64,000 bases of DNA from Pseudomonas frederiksbergensis (GCF_001952935.1 NZ_CP018319.1:5414001-5478000); one strand, 5' to 3'. Shown: positions 26,752-37,191, counted from the first letter of the stretch. Translations and numbers: made by a program. The notes: a model not told the origin generated them from the sequence alone.

Positions 26752-27732
26752 ATGCGATTCATGGAAACCACAGAGCGTCAGCGAGTTGCCCAGTACCGCT
26801 CGACCGTAAAAAAAACTTTATCCTGGCGCGCACTGGCAGCAGGAATCGATCCGGTATTGGCGCAGTCTTTTCGGGTCAGCGCCCGCTGCGGCTGTTTCAT
26901 GCAGGCGGCTCGCAGTCTCAATATCAAGGCCACCCAACTGCGCAAACACTTGGCGCAACTTGAAACGCAACTGCAGTGTTCGCTGTTCAGCCACACAGAG
27001 AGTGGCGTTGCCCTCAGTCGGGACGGGTTACAGCTGCAATCGCAGTTGATTGCCTTGGCCCACGAACGCGACTTGCCGGTGATCGAACAGCCGTTGGTGC
27101 GCCTGGCCGTCGCCGAGTCGATCCTGCATGACATTCTCGGTCGCGATCTGGTTGCCTTATTGCGCCGCAACGCCGGCGTGCGTCTGGACATCATCACTCT
27201 GGACAGCGAACTGTCCCTGCAAGCGGTCAGCGCCGATGTGGTGCTGTGGCTGGCCGGCACCGAATCACCGCTGCCCGGACCCAGTTTTGCCGTCAGCGAG
27301 CCCCGGCGTCTGGCGCGGCTCGACTACCTGCCCCATATCGCCAAACGGTATTCACGGGTCGCATCGCGGCCAGACAGCCTCGACGATCTTGCGGACTTCC
27401 TGCTGGTGCAATGGCAGCATGACCGTCAGGTCGACTGTTTCCGGCCGTGGAATAACCTCGTGGACCAGCGTCTGGCCGGGGTAGTGCAGTTGCATTCCTA
27501 TGAGCTGATGCTGGAGATGATCCGTTGCAGCGCCTGCATTGGCCTGCTGCCCGGATACATCAGCCGCTTCGACCGCGGCCTGATTGGATTGCCGGGGCTG
27601 TTCAGCCAACCGATGCAGCGTCAGGTGTGGATGGCGGTCAATGCCGAGTCCGAGGGGGCCGCGCAGGTGCAGATGATCGTTGAGCTGATCCAGAACACCT
27701 TCAATGAACGGCGGGAGTGGTTCGAAGGCTGA
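26752..27732 (+). CDS. LysR-type transcriptional regulator with N-terminal extension
   Basis: 326 residues. The winged helix normally starts within the first ten residues of LysR proteins. Here the helix-turn-helix (VSARCGCFMQAARSLNIKAT then QLRKHLAQLETQLQCSLF) begins near residue 42, after a basic leader. The linker helix and substrate-binding domain follow (VRLAVAESILHDILGRDLVALL; LLPGYISRFDRGL). GGGAG at 26741-26745 supports the start at 26752, so the leader is probably translated. The target is unknown; it follows the AhpD-like gene by 87 bases on the same strand, which may be coincidence. The canonical FxxVAExxSFTxAA phrase is altered to FRVSARCGCFMQAA. Confidence 0.85.
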   Translation: MRFMETTERQRVAQYRSTVKKTLSWRALAAGIDPVLAQSFRVSARCGCFMQAARSLNIKATQLRKHLAQLETQLQCSLFSHTESGVALSRDGLQLQSQLIALAHERDLPVIEQPLVRLAVAESILHDILGRDLVALLRRNAGVRLDIITLDSELSLQAVSADVVLWLAGTESPLPGPSFAVSEPRRLARLDYLPHIAKRYSRVASRPDSLDDLADFLLVQWQHDRQVDCFRPWNNLVDQRLAGVVQLHSYELMLEMIRCSACIGLLPGYISRFDRGLIGLPGLFSQPMQRQVWMAVNAESEGAAQVQMIVELIQNTFNERREWFEG

Positions 27733-27743
27733 CCACTGTCCGA

Positions 27744-27836
27744 AATGTGGGAGCGAGCCTGCTCGCGATAGCGGCCGGATAGTCGACATCAATGTTGAAT
27801 GTGATGGCCCCATCGCGAGCAGGCTCGCAACCACAC
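27744..27836. repeat. Inverted pair of REP elements
   Basis: AATGTGGGAGCGAGCCTGCT...GCGATAGCGGCC faces GGCCCCATCGCGAGCAGGCT...CGCAACCACA across about 30 bases, between the LysR and GNAT genes. Confidence 0.88.
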
Positions 27837-27906
27837 TGATTCTCGCCATATTGGAAGTACGCGGTATAGAGTGGGCGGCCATGTCTGTCTCAAGGATGAA
27901 TCACCC

Positions 27907-28428
27907 ATGCCCGCCACTGACGCTGTCATTACCCTCGAACGTTTCAACGAATCCCACATCGACGGCATTACCGCGCTCTACAATGACCCGGTCATTACCC
28001 GTCAGGTGCTGCAAATGCCGTTTCAGTCTGCGGAAGTCTGGCGCAAGCGCCTGGCGCCGGACAATGAGCGTGTGGTGCAACTGGTGGCGCTGCATCAAGG
28101 GGCGGTCATTGGCAATATTGGCCTGGAGCAGTTTTCGCGGATTCGCCGCAGCCATGCCGGCAATCTCGGCATGGGCGTTGCGGTGGCCTGGCAGGGCAAA
28201 GGCGTTGGCTCGAAATTGCTGACGGCGGCGTTGGACATCGCCGACAACTGGATGAACCTGCAACGGCTCGAGCTTTCGGTGTACGCCGACAACGAAGCCG
28301 CCATCGGGCTGTATCGCAAGTTCGGCTTCGACACCGAAGGGCTGTTTCGCGACTACGCCGTGCGTGACGGCGGATGGGTCGATGCCTTGAGCATGGCGCG
28401 GCTGCGTCGCACGCCCAAGGCCGGTTGA
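27907..28428 (+). CDS. GNAT-family N-acetyltransferase
   Basis: A 173-residue acetyltransferase of the RimJ/RimL-like type. The acetyl-CoA-binding loop is in MGVAVAWQGKGVGSKLL (Q/R-x-x-G-x-G/A pattern, near residue 100), and LSVYADNEAAIGLYRKFGFDTEGLFRDYAVRDG is the characteristic C-terminal beta-bulge region. Such enzymes acetylate amines on small molecules or protein N-termini. The ATG at 27907 with AAGGA ten bases upstream is chosen over an ATG at 27871. It converges on the racemase gene, one base apart, so the two transcripts meet tail to tail. Confidence 0.9.
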   Translation: MPATDAVITLERFNESHIDGITALYNDPVITRQVLQMPFQSAEVWRKRLAPDNERVVQLVALHQGAVIGNIGLEQFSRIRRSHAGNLGMGVAVAWQGKGVGSKLLTAALDIADNWMNLQRLELSVYADNEAAIGLYRKFGFDTEGLFRDYAVRDGGWVDALSMARLRRTPKAG

Positions 28429-28429
28429 G

Positions 28430-29122
28430 TCACTCGCCCAACGCGAACGCCACCGCCGCCTGCGCATGCAGTTCGGTGGTGTCGAGCAAGGGCAGGGCGC
28501 TGTGCTCGGGTTTGATCAGCAGGCCGATTTCCGTGCAACCGAGGATGATTGCCTGGGCGCCACGTCGGGTCAGTGATTCGATGACCTGCTGATACACCTT
28601 GCGTGACGCCTCGCTGATCACCCCGACACACAACTCGTCATAGATGATCCGGTGGACGGCCTGACGTTCATCGGCCTCCGGCACCACAACGGTCAGCCCC
28701 ATTGAAGTGAGGCGCTCCTTGAGGAAGTCCTGCTCCATGGTGAACGCTGTGCCGAGCAATCCGACCTTCATCGCCCTCGTATCGACGGCAGCCTGACCCG
28801 CCGGGTCGGCGATGTGCAGGAACGGAATACTGATCGCGGCCTGAATTTGCCCGGCCACTTTGTGCATGGTGTTGGTGCACAGCACCACGCAATCGGCACC
28901 GCCAGCCTGCAACCGCTGCGCCGCGTCCACCAGAATCGCCGCCGCATCATCCCAGCGCCCGGCGTGCTGGGCCTGTTCGACAGGGCCAAAGTCGACGCTG
29001 TACATTAGCAATTTCGCCGAACGCAACGGCCCGAGTCGGTCGCGCACCTGCTGGTTGATGAGACGGTAATACTCGGCGCTGGACTCCCAGCTCATGCCGC
29101 CGATAAGGCCGATGGTGCGCAT
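28430..29122 (-). CDS. Aspartate/glutamate racemase family protein
   Basis: A 230-residue two-domain racemase. The two catalytic cysteines are visible, one in CTNTMHK near residue 83 and one in LGCTEIGLL near residue 195, placed symmetrically as required for the two-base mechanism. The N-terminal IGLIGGMSWESSAEYYRLIN is typical of the YgeA/aspartate racemase branch. It interconverts L- and D-forms of acidic or related amino acids in the cytoplasm. It is divergent from the AraC-type regulator at 29216, with about 90 bases between, which suggests regulation by that protein. Confidence 0.93.
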   Translation of the reverse strand: MRTIGLIGGMSWESSAEYYRLINQQVRDRLGPLRSAKLLMYSVDFGPVEQAQHAGRWDDAAAILVDAAQRLQAGGADCVVLCTNTMHKVAGQIQAAISIPFLHIADPAGQAAVDTRAMKVGLLGTAFTMEQDFLKERLTSMGLTVVVPEADERQAVHRIIYDELCVGVISEASRKVYQQVIESLTRRGAQAIILGCTEIGLLIKPEHSALPLLDTTELHAQAAVAFALGE

Positions 29123-29215
29123 GTCATGCTCCTGTTGATGGCAACCCGTTGTTCGAGCATGCCTTTATTTGAGAGTACCCATGGCTCTTCATCGCGATCT
29201 ATCAGGAAATTTCAC

Positions 29216-29992
29216 ATGCCAGCGGTGCTGAGCCAAGAGCTGCTGGACGGCAGACTCTGCTTGCAGCTTTTGCCCCGCGCCGCTTACAGCGCGCGTGATC
29301 CTGTGCAATGGCAAACCCTTGGGGTGACGCTGGAACGTCAACAGGGCGTGCACGCCATCGATTCGGATCACCGGGTGGATTTCGACACCTTGCCTGGCGT
29401 GCTGGCTTACACCCCGGTCGGCGTGGAAGTGTTTTCCGAATCGGCCAGCGGTGGCGAATACCTGCTGATGCGTCTGGGCGAACCGTTGGCCCATCTGCAT
29501 TTACCCTCGGTTGACCACCGTGTGCAGTCTTCAGGCAATCGCCGCGCGTTGATGCTGGGCCGGGAGCTGCGGCGCCTGTTGCTCGCTCCGCAACCGGACA
29601 GGCTGGCGCTTGAGCAAAGGGCGGTGGAATTTGTTGGCTTGATGAGTCCAAAGGTCGATACCGCGCGACGTGCTACGTCCAAGGTTTTCACCCAAGTGCT
29701 GGATCAGATCGCCGAGCAGTTCCACGAGCCCCTGACCCTTGGACAATTGGCCGCCACCTACGGCCAAACCGAGTTGCGCTTTCTGCGCGACTTCACCCGC
29801 GCCATCGGCCTGACACCCCACGCTTACCTCGTTGAAGTGCGGCTTCAGGCGGCACGCCGGATGATCGAACACACCGACCTGTCCCTGGCCGACATCGCCC
29901 TTGACGTTGGCTTCGCCCATCAGTCCCACATGGGCAGTGCCTTTCGCAAATACCTGGCCATGACCCCCAGCCAATACCGTTCACGCTTTTAG
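29216..29992 (+). CDS. AraC-family transcriptional regulator
   Basis: About 258 residues: an N-terminal sensor domain without a recognised ligand site and a C-terminal double helix-turn-helix (LTLGQLAATYGQTELRFLRDF and LSLADIALDVGFAHQSHMGSAF, ending PSQYRSRF). AGGAA at 29204-29208, seven bases before the ATG at 29216, decides the start over an upstream in-frame ATG at 29126. It is divergent from the Asp/Glu racemase gene and the next gene downstream is an unknown protein, so the racemase is the likely target. Effector unknown. Confidence 0.9.
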   Translation: MPAVLSQELLDGRLCLQLLPRAAYSARDPVQWQTLGVTLERQQGVHAIDSDHRVDFDTLPGVLAYTPVGVEVFSESASGGEYLLMRLGEPLAHLHLPSVDHRVQSSGNRRALMLGRELRRLLLAPQPDRLALEQRAVEFVGLMSPKVDTARRATSKVFTQVLDQIAEQFHEPLTLGQLAATYGQTELRFLRDFTRAIGLTPHAYLVEVRLQAARRMIEHTDLSLADIALDVGFAHQSHMGSAFRKYLAMTPSQYRSRF

Positions 29993-30061
29993 TCGTACGC
30001 CGGCAGCGCGCATCTGCCATGCTCAAAGTCCGCAGCACCGCTTCAACAAAGGAACACCGCA

Positions 30062-30556
30062 ATGGACGATGTACAGCAACTGGGTGAGATGCTTCGCCAT
30101 TACGCAGAAAGCGAAGCGCACAAGAAGCAACTGTTCGAGTCGCAATCGGCCGTGTGGGCGACGCGCATTGGTGAACTGTTCGATCAGATCCAGCAATGGC
30201 TGGAACCGGTCCAGGCGCCGAATCTGCTGGAGGTGAGCCGCGAGGCCTATGTCGCCTCGGGGCCGAGCGTTCCGGTCGAAACGTCGACCTTCAAGACCGA
30301 GAAGCTGTCCATTGTGCTCGCCGGTAAACCAGTGGAGTTTGTGCCGGATGTGATGGGTGCCGGTGGTCAGATTTCGCTGGCCGTGATGGGCCTGACAGCG
30401 GCGCGCTACGGCAGCATTTCCCTGGTGTGCCTGCCACCGTCCAGCAACTGGCAATGGCGCAAGACCAATGGCTTGAAAGACCCGGATACCTTTGCGTTCG
30501 ATGCGAACTTTCTGGCGCAGCAGTTGCAGAGCCTGATTCCCCGCGAACGTGGCTGA
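30062..30556 (+). CDS. Cytoplasmic protein of unknown function (164 aa)
   Basis: The N-terminal half is helical and charged (LRHYAESEAHKKQLFESQSAVWATRIGELFDQIQQWLEP divided over residues 12-50). The C-terminal half is beta-rich (KLSIVLAGKPVEFVPDVMGAGGQISLAVM and WQWRKTNGLKDPDTFAFD). No signal peptide or membrane segment. AAAGGA at 30048-30053 lies eight bases before the ATG. The gene has normal codon use and is flanked by a REP pair. I do not recognise a family; it may be a pseudomonad-specific protein. Confidence 0.75.
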   Translation: MDDVQQLGEMLRHYAESEAHKKQLFESQSAVWATRIGELFDQIQQWLEPVQAPNLLEVSREAYVASGPSVPVETSTFKTEKLSIVLAGKPVEFVPDVMGAGGQISLAVMGLTAARYGSISLVCLPPSSNWQWRKTNGLKDPDTFAFDANFLAQQLQSLIPRERG

Positions 30557-30579
30557 ATCCTCTGACCCGATACAGACCC

Positions 30580-30674
30580 CTGTGGGAGCGGGCTTGCTCG
30601 CGAAGAGGCCATAACATTCAGCATCAATGTTGAATGTCAGTCCGCCTTCGCGAGCAAGCCCGCTCCCACATTGA
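30580..30674. repeat. Inverted pair of REP elements
   Basis: TGTGGGAGCGGGCTTGCTCG...CGAAGAGGCC faces GCCTTCGCGAGCAAGC...CGCTCCCACA. It fills the space between the convergent unknown-protein and 73-residue-protein genes. Confidence 0.9.
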
Positions 30675-30685
30675 TCATCGTGGCG

Positions 30686-30907
30686 TCAAATTTCGAGATT
30701 GCCCCAACCCGGTTTTGCTTCTTCCGGCGCCACCGCCTTCACGGTTTTCCCCGTCGCCAATTCCACCCGCCGCGCCACCTCCGGGTCATCGGCAAACGGA
30801 ATCAAACTGGCTTCATCCAGACTCTCGGCCGTCTGGTGTTTCAGGCAGTATTCAACTGCCAGCCAAAGCCCCACGACGCCCAACACATTCAGCACGACCT
30901 CAATCAT
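30686..30907 (-). CDS. Small one-helix membrane protein beside orphan ccoN (73 aa)
   Basis: The product has one N-terminal transmembrane helix (residues 3-21, EVVLNVLGVVGLWLAVEYCL) and a polar tail of about 50 residues. AAGGGG lies about six bases upstream of the ATG at 30907. It follows the ccoN stop by 15 bases on the same strand, so the two are cotranscribed. The layout resembles the small CcoQ/CcoM-like subunits that stabilise cbb3 oxidases, and a small gene also neighbours the orphan ccoN4 of P. aeruginosa as I recall. That role is inference from position and topology, not from recognised sequence. Confidence 0.7.
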   Translation of the reverse strand: MIEVVLNVLGVVGLWLAVEYCLKHQTAESLDEASLIPFADDPEVARRVELATGKTVKAVAPEEAKPGWGNLEI

Positions 30908-30922
30908 CTCAGGCCCCTTGCT

Positions 30923-32350
<1,428 letters not shown>

Positions 32351-32454
32351 GGTCAATGCTTCCACGGTTGCAAAGTCTTGCCAGGCCACCTGGACTGGCA
32401 TGTCGTGCACTGTAGAAACCTTGCCGGAAACAAAACAGACTCAGGAAAACATCA

Positions 32455-32468
32455 TTTATGCAGATCAG
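32455..32468 (-). promoter_or_regulatory. Weak ANR/FNR-like site upstream of ccoN
   Basis: On the minus strand CTGATCTGCATAAA matches the ANR consensus TTGAT-N4-ATCAA at eight of ten positions, about 105 bases before the ccoN start. The position suits oxygen control, but two mismatches make it uncertain. Confidence 0.35.
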
Positions 32469-32582
32469 ATTTAAGGTAACCCTGCGGCCATCTGGCACAA
32501 CCTGATACGGTTTTTTAGCGTTCGGCTGAATCTGTAACGCGCTGCGTCGCGGGCCCATGGTCGCTACCACAAGCACCGCCAA

Positions 32583-32737
32583 ACCCGTAGCAGCTGTCGA
32601 GCAGCGCGAGGCTGCGTTCGGCGGCGCAGTCGTCGTGAAATCGAGCTACTCGGTGGGTCAGGTAAACCGGGTACACAGGGTTTACGACGGCTGCGCCGCC
32701 GAACGCAGCCTCGCGCTGCTCGGCAGCTGCTACAGAC
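32583..32737. repeat. Large inverted repeat between octaheme cytochrome and ccoN genes
   Basis: The left arm GTAGCAGCTGTCGAGCAGCG...CGAGGCTGCG...CGGCGGCGCAG (about 32588-32638) is the reverse complement of the right arm CTGCGCCGCCGAACGCAGCC...TCGCGCTGCT...GCAGCTGCTAC (about 32688-32732), about 50 bases each with few mismatches. The centre adds TAAAC/GTTTA. It is a different family from the GGGAGC REP and lies in the otherwise gene-free 32351-32749. Confidence 0.9.
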
Positions 32738-32749
32738 CTGGCGCAAGGC

Positions 32750-35101
32750 TTACTTCAGCGCCGGATCTCCCCTGTTCATTTTCTTCCAGCCCTGCAACAG
32801 CACCTGCGCCTTGGGCTCCTGCCCGTTATCCAGGTAGTACTGGATCAACGACAACCGAACATTGCGATTGGCCGGTTGCACTTTCAGCAACCGCTCCAGC
32901 TCTTCACAGGCCTCATCGACTTTGCCGCTGTCGTGCAGTGCCACGGCCAATACATACCCATACTGCGCGTTCTGAGGTTCCAATTGCGCGGCCTTGCGCA
33001 GAGCCTGCATGGCCAGGGCTGATTTGCCTGCGCGCACCAGCGACAGGCCTTGAGTGTGTTGCAGCAGCGCAGCATTCGGGTGTTCTTTCAGGCTCTGCGC
33101 CAGCAGCGCCTGAGCTTCCTGGCTGCGTCCGTTCGCCTCCAGCCATTGCGCCAGCGTCACCAGCGCCGGGTAGAAATCCGGATCGCGCTGCAGGGCCGTG
33201 CGCAGCAGCGCTTCGACTTCACCGCTACGACCGTTGGCCTGATAAAGCATGGCCAGGTTGAGGTTGGCTTCGGCGCGTTCGCTCAGATTCTTCTGGACCG
33301 CCTCGTATTCGGCGATGGCTGCATTCCAGTTGTCTTGGGCGCTGCCCAAGCCATTACGGGCCACGCTCAGCAGGTCCCGGGCTGCGGCTATCCGCACAGC
33401 TTTCACCGGGTCGGCCAGCAATGGCGTCAGTAGCGATGCGCGCTCCGGCGGCGGCAGGAACGCACTGATCGCCCGAACAGCGCTTTCACGCACTTGCGGT
33501 GCCGGGTGGCTCAAGTCCTGAGTGGCCAGTTTCAACGCCTGTTCGCTGGGATACAGCGGCAACTCGGCGAGTAGGGTCGCGCGCTGAATCGCTGGCAATT
33601 GGCTGCGTTGCAGCTGCTCGTACAAGGCTTGTGCCGCGCCAGGCTGACCGTTGCGAATCAGCCACAGGCTTTCGTCGTAACGCGGTGCCTGTGCGGTAGT
33701 GGTGTTCCAAAGCTTGAATTGCTCGGTGACCTTGTTGCCAGTCGTGCCTTGGTGGCAGGTCAGGCAAGCGTCCGGTGTACCGAGTTTTTTCGCCCGCTCA
33801 GGGTTGGGGATGCTGAAACTGTGGTCATGCCTGAAGTCATTACCCATGTAGAACTTGCCGGGCATGTGGCAATCCACGCACTGCGAACCCGGCTGGCCCA
33901 TGGTGTGGCGGGTGTGTTCGATGGAATCGTAGTTCTTCGCTTGCAGCCCTTTGCCGTCGACGCCATTCACCGAGGTCTTGCCGGCGGTGTTGTGGCATTG
34001 CAGGCAGACACCATTGCCCGGTGTCTTGAGCTCGGTGCTGTGCGGGTTGTGGCAGTTGCTGCAGCGCACGCCCTTGTCGAACATTTTGCTCTGGGCAAAG
34101 GAGCCGTGTTCGAACACTTCGTCCTTGATCTTGCCGTCCAGTGCGTACAACTCGCGGGTCAGTGGGCTCGGCAAGTAGTCATCCATCAAGCGTTTACCAG
34201 TGGTGAAGCCGTCGCCCAATGGCGCGCGGCGCGAGTGGCAGCGGGCGCAGGTTTCGATTTCGACGGTGGCGTTCTTGTCTTTCAGGTCGACGGCAAAGCC
34301 GGCATGGACCAGGTCACCTTTTTTTGCCGTCCACTCCAGGTGACTGGAGGCCGGGCCGTGGCAAGCCTGACAGCCGACACCGAGGCTGTTCCAGTGACTG
34401 TCGAAGGTGTTTTTTGCGGCATCGAAATTGCGCTTGTAACCGGTGGTGTGGCACTCGACGCACATGAAGTTGGCATTCTGGCTCGGCTTGCTCCAGTGCA
34501 ACGGGTCCTTGAAGTTCACCCCCTGGCCCGGATAGAGGTGAAACCAGCGATGCTTCTCGGTATCCCAGGCCACGCCGAGTGCCTGCAACCGACCTTCGCC
34601 GACCTCGATCAGGTATTGCTGCAACGGCGCGATGCCGAAGGTGTAGGCGACCTTGAAGTCGGCATTCTTGCCGTCAATCCCAGGGGTGTTGACCCAGAAT
34701 CCGCCGTCCTTGCGCGAGAAACGGGTGGTTTCGTTTTCCGCCTTGAAGGTGACGTTATTGAAGTCGCCGAGCATCGTTTCGGCGTTGGCTTCCTGCATCG
34801 CCAATTGGTGATGGGAGCCTTGCCAGTCCTTGACCTGCTCGCTGTGGCAGCCTTGGCATTGTTGCTCATCGACCATCGTTGCCGGTGCCACGGCGACCGG
34901 TTGCGGTTTGGTCGGCTGAGCGATCGGAGCGGTGACAGGCGAATAGGGCACCGGGGCCGGTTTGCTGCTGAACAGAAACCAGCCGATGCCCGCGATAGCC
35001 AACAGCAAAACGCCGAGGGTGACGGGAAACAGGTAACGGCTAATCAAGGTCGGTGATGAATCAGGGGGTGGCTGTACCGCTTTATTTTTATGTTTCGGCA
35101 T
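32750..35101 (-). CDS. Membrane-anchored octaheme cytochrome c with C-terminal TPR repeats
   Basis: About 783 residues. An N-terminal anchor helix (near residues 23-42, YLFPVTLGVLLLAIAGIGWF) is followed by eight CxxCH heme motifs: CQGCH, CVECH, CQACH, CARCH, CSNCH, CLQCH, CVDCH and CLTCH, at roughly residues 85, 215, 242, 285, 348, 368, 410 and 446. A HEAT-like stretch (about 510-570) and TPR repeats (about 600-780) follow. The heme part resembles the cytochrome c554/octaheme family that moves electrons to nitrogen or sulfur substrates; the reaction cannot be read from sequence. It faces the periplasm. GGAAG five bases upstream supports the start at 35101, and the start lies inside the end of the preceding ORF. 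Confidence 0.9.
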   Translation of the reverse strand: MPKHKNKAVQPPPDSSPTLISRYLFPVTLGVLLLAIAGIGWFLFSSKPAPVPYSPVTAPIAQPTKPQPVAVAPATMVDEQQCQGCHSEQVKDWQGSHHQLAMQEANAETMLGDFNNVTFKAENETTRFSRKDGGFWVNTPGIDGKNADFKVAYTFGIAPLQQYLIEVGEGRLQALGVAWDTEKHRWFHLYPGQGVNFKDPLHWSKPSQNANFMCVECHTTGYKRNFDAAKNTFDSHWNSLGVGCQACHGPASSHLEWTAKKGDLVHAGFAVDLKDKNATVEIETCARCHSRRAPLGDGFTTGKRLMDDYLPSPLTRELYALDGKIKDEVFEHGSFAQSKMFDKGVRCSNCHNPHSTELKTPGNGVCLQCHNTAGKTSVNGVDGKGLQAKNYDSIEHTRHTMGQPGSQCVDCHMPGKFYMGNDFRHDHSFSIPNPERAKKLGTPDACLTCHQGTTGNKVTEQFKLWNTTTAQAPRYDESLWLIRNGQPGAAQALYEQLQRSQLPAIQRATLLAELPLYPSEQALKLATQDLSHPAPQVRESAVRAISAFLPPPERASLLTPLLADPVKAVRIAAARDLLSVARNGLGSAQDNWNAAIAEYEAVQKNLSERAEANLNLAMLYQANGRSGEVEALLRTALQRDPDFYPALVTLAQWLEANGRSQEAQALLAQSLKEHPNAALLQHTQGLSLVRAGKSALAMQALRKAAQLEPQNAQYGYVLAVALHDSGKVDEACEELERLLKVQPANRNVRLSLIQYYLDNGQEPKAQVLLQGWKKMNRGDPALK

Positions 35102-35513
35102 TGCGACTTCCATGGTCCGGGTTATTGAACGCCACCACCGCGCCGATCTGACCGACCCGCTCGTGACCGATGCTCAAAAGCAGGGCCAGTGCAAATGCAG
35201 CGCCGATCAGTTCAACCAGTGCAAACACGATGCTCACCACCGCGAACCGCGCGGTGATACAAAAGGCGTAAGTACGCGTGCTCATGAACAGGGCGGGAAT
35301 CAGCAACTCCGGAGATTTGATCCCCCTAGCGGGTAGGGCCGACGACTTGCTGGCGACACGTGAGGACATTGCGGATGGCCTTGGCAAACCGGACGCCAGG
35401 TTCATCGGGTTGTTACTTTTGTTGGCCGTATCGGCGTTATCTGCATGGGCATAAACGGCAGACGCCATTGATGCCGCCAATAGAAAGGCGTGCGCTCCCG
35501 CATTGTTCAACAT
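35088..35513 (-). CDS. Possible chimeric or truncated exported/membrane protein (141 aa)
   Basis: The start at 35513 gives a clear signal peptide (MLNNAGAHAFLLAASMASAV, cleaved near AHA) followed by DNADTANKSNNPMNLASGLP. A Ser/Arg-rich stretch comes next, then two hydrophobic helices near residues 85-125 (AFCITARFAVVSIVFALVEL and AAFALALLLSIG). A signal peptide with a short polar part joined to two membrane helices is unusual, and the junction near residue 45 looks like the remnant of a longer exported protein fused to other sequence. The 3' end overlaps the octaheme cytochrome start by 14 bases, which argues for coupled expression. Function unknown. Confidence 0.45.
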   Translation of the reverse strand: MLNNAGAHAFLLAASMASAVYAHADNADTANKSNNPMNLASGLPRPSAMSSRVASKSSALPARGIKSPELLIPALFMSTRTYAFCITARFAVVSIVFALVELIGAAFALALLLSIGHERVGQIGAVVAFNNPDHGSRNAET

Positions 35514-35783
35514 GGCTCCCCCCGTTCCTTCGTGGCTCATTGGACAACTCGGCACTCGGCAGCCGTTAGTGCGAAATTTCTTTCCTATCAAGCCTGTAGG
35601 ACGTCTGTTGAAGCTAGCAGCTAACTCGGGGTTCGCCAGTTGACGGGGGGGCATCTTCGGTTTTTTTGTACACGCTTGCGTGAATTTACGTGTGCTAAAA
35701 AGTTAATACGAAACAGGAGGTTGGGGAGGCTGGAGGCAAAAGCAACCGCGGATAAGCCTCGCTCCTTTGGGGCACCGACATTT
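35514..35783. other. Gene-free stretch
   Basis: No supported gene or RNA is seen between the exported-protein start and the hairpin at 35784. The middle part (around 35640-35715) is AT-rich, with TTTTTTTG and a TTAATACG, and may hold the promoter for the minus-strand respiratory genes. Confidence 0.4.
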
Positions 35784-35817
35784 CGATCATTCCCACGCAG
35801 GCGCGTGGGAATGATCC
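35784..35817. repeat. Short GTGGGAA hairpin repeat (minimal form)
   Basis: GATCATTCCCACGC and GCGTGGGAATGATC form a perfect 14-bp inverted pair around six bases. It shares its arms with the longer composite repeats at 46212, 53683, 56211 and 61982. Confidence 0.9.
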
Positions 35818-35822
35818 GTTAT

Positions 35823-36248
35823 TCAGTGCTTGTTCATCTGCGCCCGCACCCGCTCTTCCTGTTCCCGCAGTTCCGGTGTGAACTCGTCCCCGAAATCCTC
35901 GGCCTCGAACACCTGGCGAATCTCGATCTCGGCGTCGGTGCCTGGCATCGGGTTGGGGCAGCGCTTGACCCACTCGATCGCCTCCTGTTTCGACTTCACC
36001 TGCCATATCCAATAGCCGGCGATCAGCTCCTTGGTTTCGGCGAACGGGCCGTCGATTACCGTGCGCTGGTCACCCGAGAAACGTACACGAGCGCCTTTAC
36101 TGCTGGGCTGCAGGCCATCGCAGTCGATGAGGATGCCGGCCTTGGTCAATTCCTCGTTGTAGTTGCCCATCGCGGTCATCAGTTCCTCGCTGGGCATCAC
36201 ACCGGCCTCGGAGTCGGGGCTGGCTTTCACAATGATCATGAATCGCAT
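35823..36248 (-). CDS. YciI / DGPF-domain protein
   Basis: A 141-residue protein of the DGPF domain family (PF03795). The naming motif is visible in TVIDGPFAETKELIAGYWIWQ near residues 63-83, after the ferredoxin-like opening MRFMIIVKASPDSEAG. Relatives are small cytoplasmic proteins sometimes encoded with ECF sigma factors; no such sigma gene is present here, so a regulatory link is not supported. It ends close to the GTGGGAA hairpin, which may act as its terminator. Reaction unknown. Confidence 0.88.
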   Translation of the reverse strand: MRFMIIVKASPDSEAGVMPSEELMTAMGNYNEELTKAGILIDCDGLQPSSKGARVRFSGDQRTVIDGPFAETKELIAGYWIWQVKSKQEAIEWVKRCPNPMPGTDAEIEIRQVFEAEDFGDEFTPELREQEERVRAQMNKH

Positions 36249-36512
36249 GGTCTTATCTCCGCTGGATGTGAATGATTCACTGACTAGTCGAATGGCCGTC
36301 GTTTAAATCGACAACGCTGCTAACGGAAGATCGCCGAAAAGCAGATTTGTTTCTCGAGACTAAACTCGCTATGCGGTGATGGAGGCGGGTTGTATCCAAT
36401 GTGTGCGACGAGACATCACAATTTGTATCTGGGCATAGGTCGACGGGCCATTTCGTGGTTAACTTCGGCCTCTTCAAAATTCTCTACAACAACGTTCAGA
36501 AGGACTCCGTTC

Positions 36513-37013
36513 ATGGCTCAAGTCACTCTTAAAGGCTCCCCGGTTCAAGTCAACGGCCAACTGCCACAAGCCGGTTCCAAGGCGCCAGCCTTTTCCCTGG
36601 TTGCCGGCAATCTGTCCGACGTGACCCTGGCGAGCTTCGCCGGCAAGCGCAAAGTGCTGAACATCTTCCCAAGCGTCGATACCCCGACCTGCGCAACGTC
36701 GGTTCGCAAGTTCAACGCCCAGGCCAGTGATGTCGCCAACACTGTCGTGCTGTGCATCTCCGCTGACCTGCCGTTCGCTCAAGCGCGCTTCTGCGGCGCT
36801 GAAGGCCTGGAAAACGTTCAGAACCTGTCGACCCTGCGCGGTGAAGAGTTCATCGAGAACTACGGCGTTGCCATCGCTGACGGCCCGCTCAAAGGCCTGA
36901 CCGCCCGTGCCGTCGTGGTTCTGGACGAAAACGACAATGTTCTGCACAGCGAACTGGTCAAGGAAATCGCTGACGAACCGAACTACGAAGCGGCACTTGC
37001 TGTTCTGAAGTAA
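36513..37013 (+). CDS. tpx: Thiol peroxidase (2-Cys, Tpx type)
   Basis: 166 residues, the standard Tpx length. The peroxidatic cysteine is in SVDTPTCATSVRKFN near residue 60, and the resolving cysteine is in FAQARFCGAEGLENV near residue 94. It reduces hydrogen and alkyl peroxides using thioredoxin. AGAAGGA ten bases before the ATG at 36513 fixes the start; in-frame codons upstream are unrelated. A terminator follows, so it is a single-gene unit. Confidence 0.97.
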   Translation: MAQVTLKGSPVQVNGQLPQAGSKAPAFSLVAGNLSDVTLASFAGKRKVLNIFPSVDTPTCATSVRKFNAQASDVANTVVLCISADLPFAQARFCGAEGLENVQNLSTLRGEEFIENYGVAIADGPLKGLTARAVVVLDENDNVLHSELVKEIADEPNYEAALAVLK

Positions 37014-37032
37014 TCGTAGTTTTACAATTGTT

Positions 37033-37062
37033 AACGGCCTGGCCCTGTCCAGGCCGTTTTCA
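37033..37062 (+). terminator. Rho-independent terminator of tpx
   Basis: ACGGCCTGG (37034-37042) pairs with CCAGGCCGT (37049-37057) around six bases and is followed by TTTT. Confidence 0.85.
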
Positions 37063-37191
37063 TTTGTGCTTCAGTGTCTTAGATAAATCTCCTGTTACGT
37101 AAGCCAAAGGTAAATTGCCGGTAAAGCCGCTTTGCTTAATGCCCGCCAGTGCTTATCGTTCAGCCTCCTGTAGAAGAAGCCCACGCGCCCA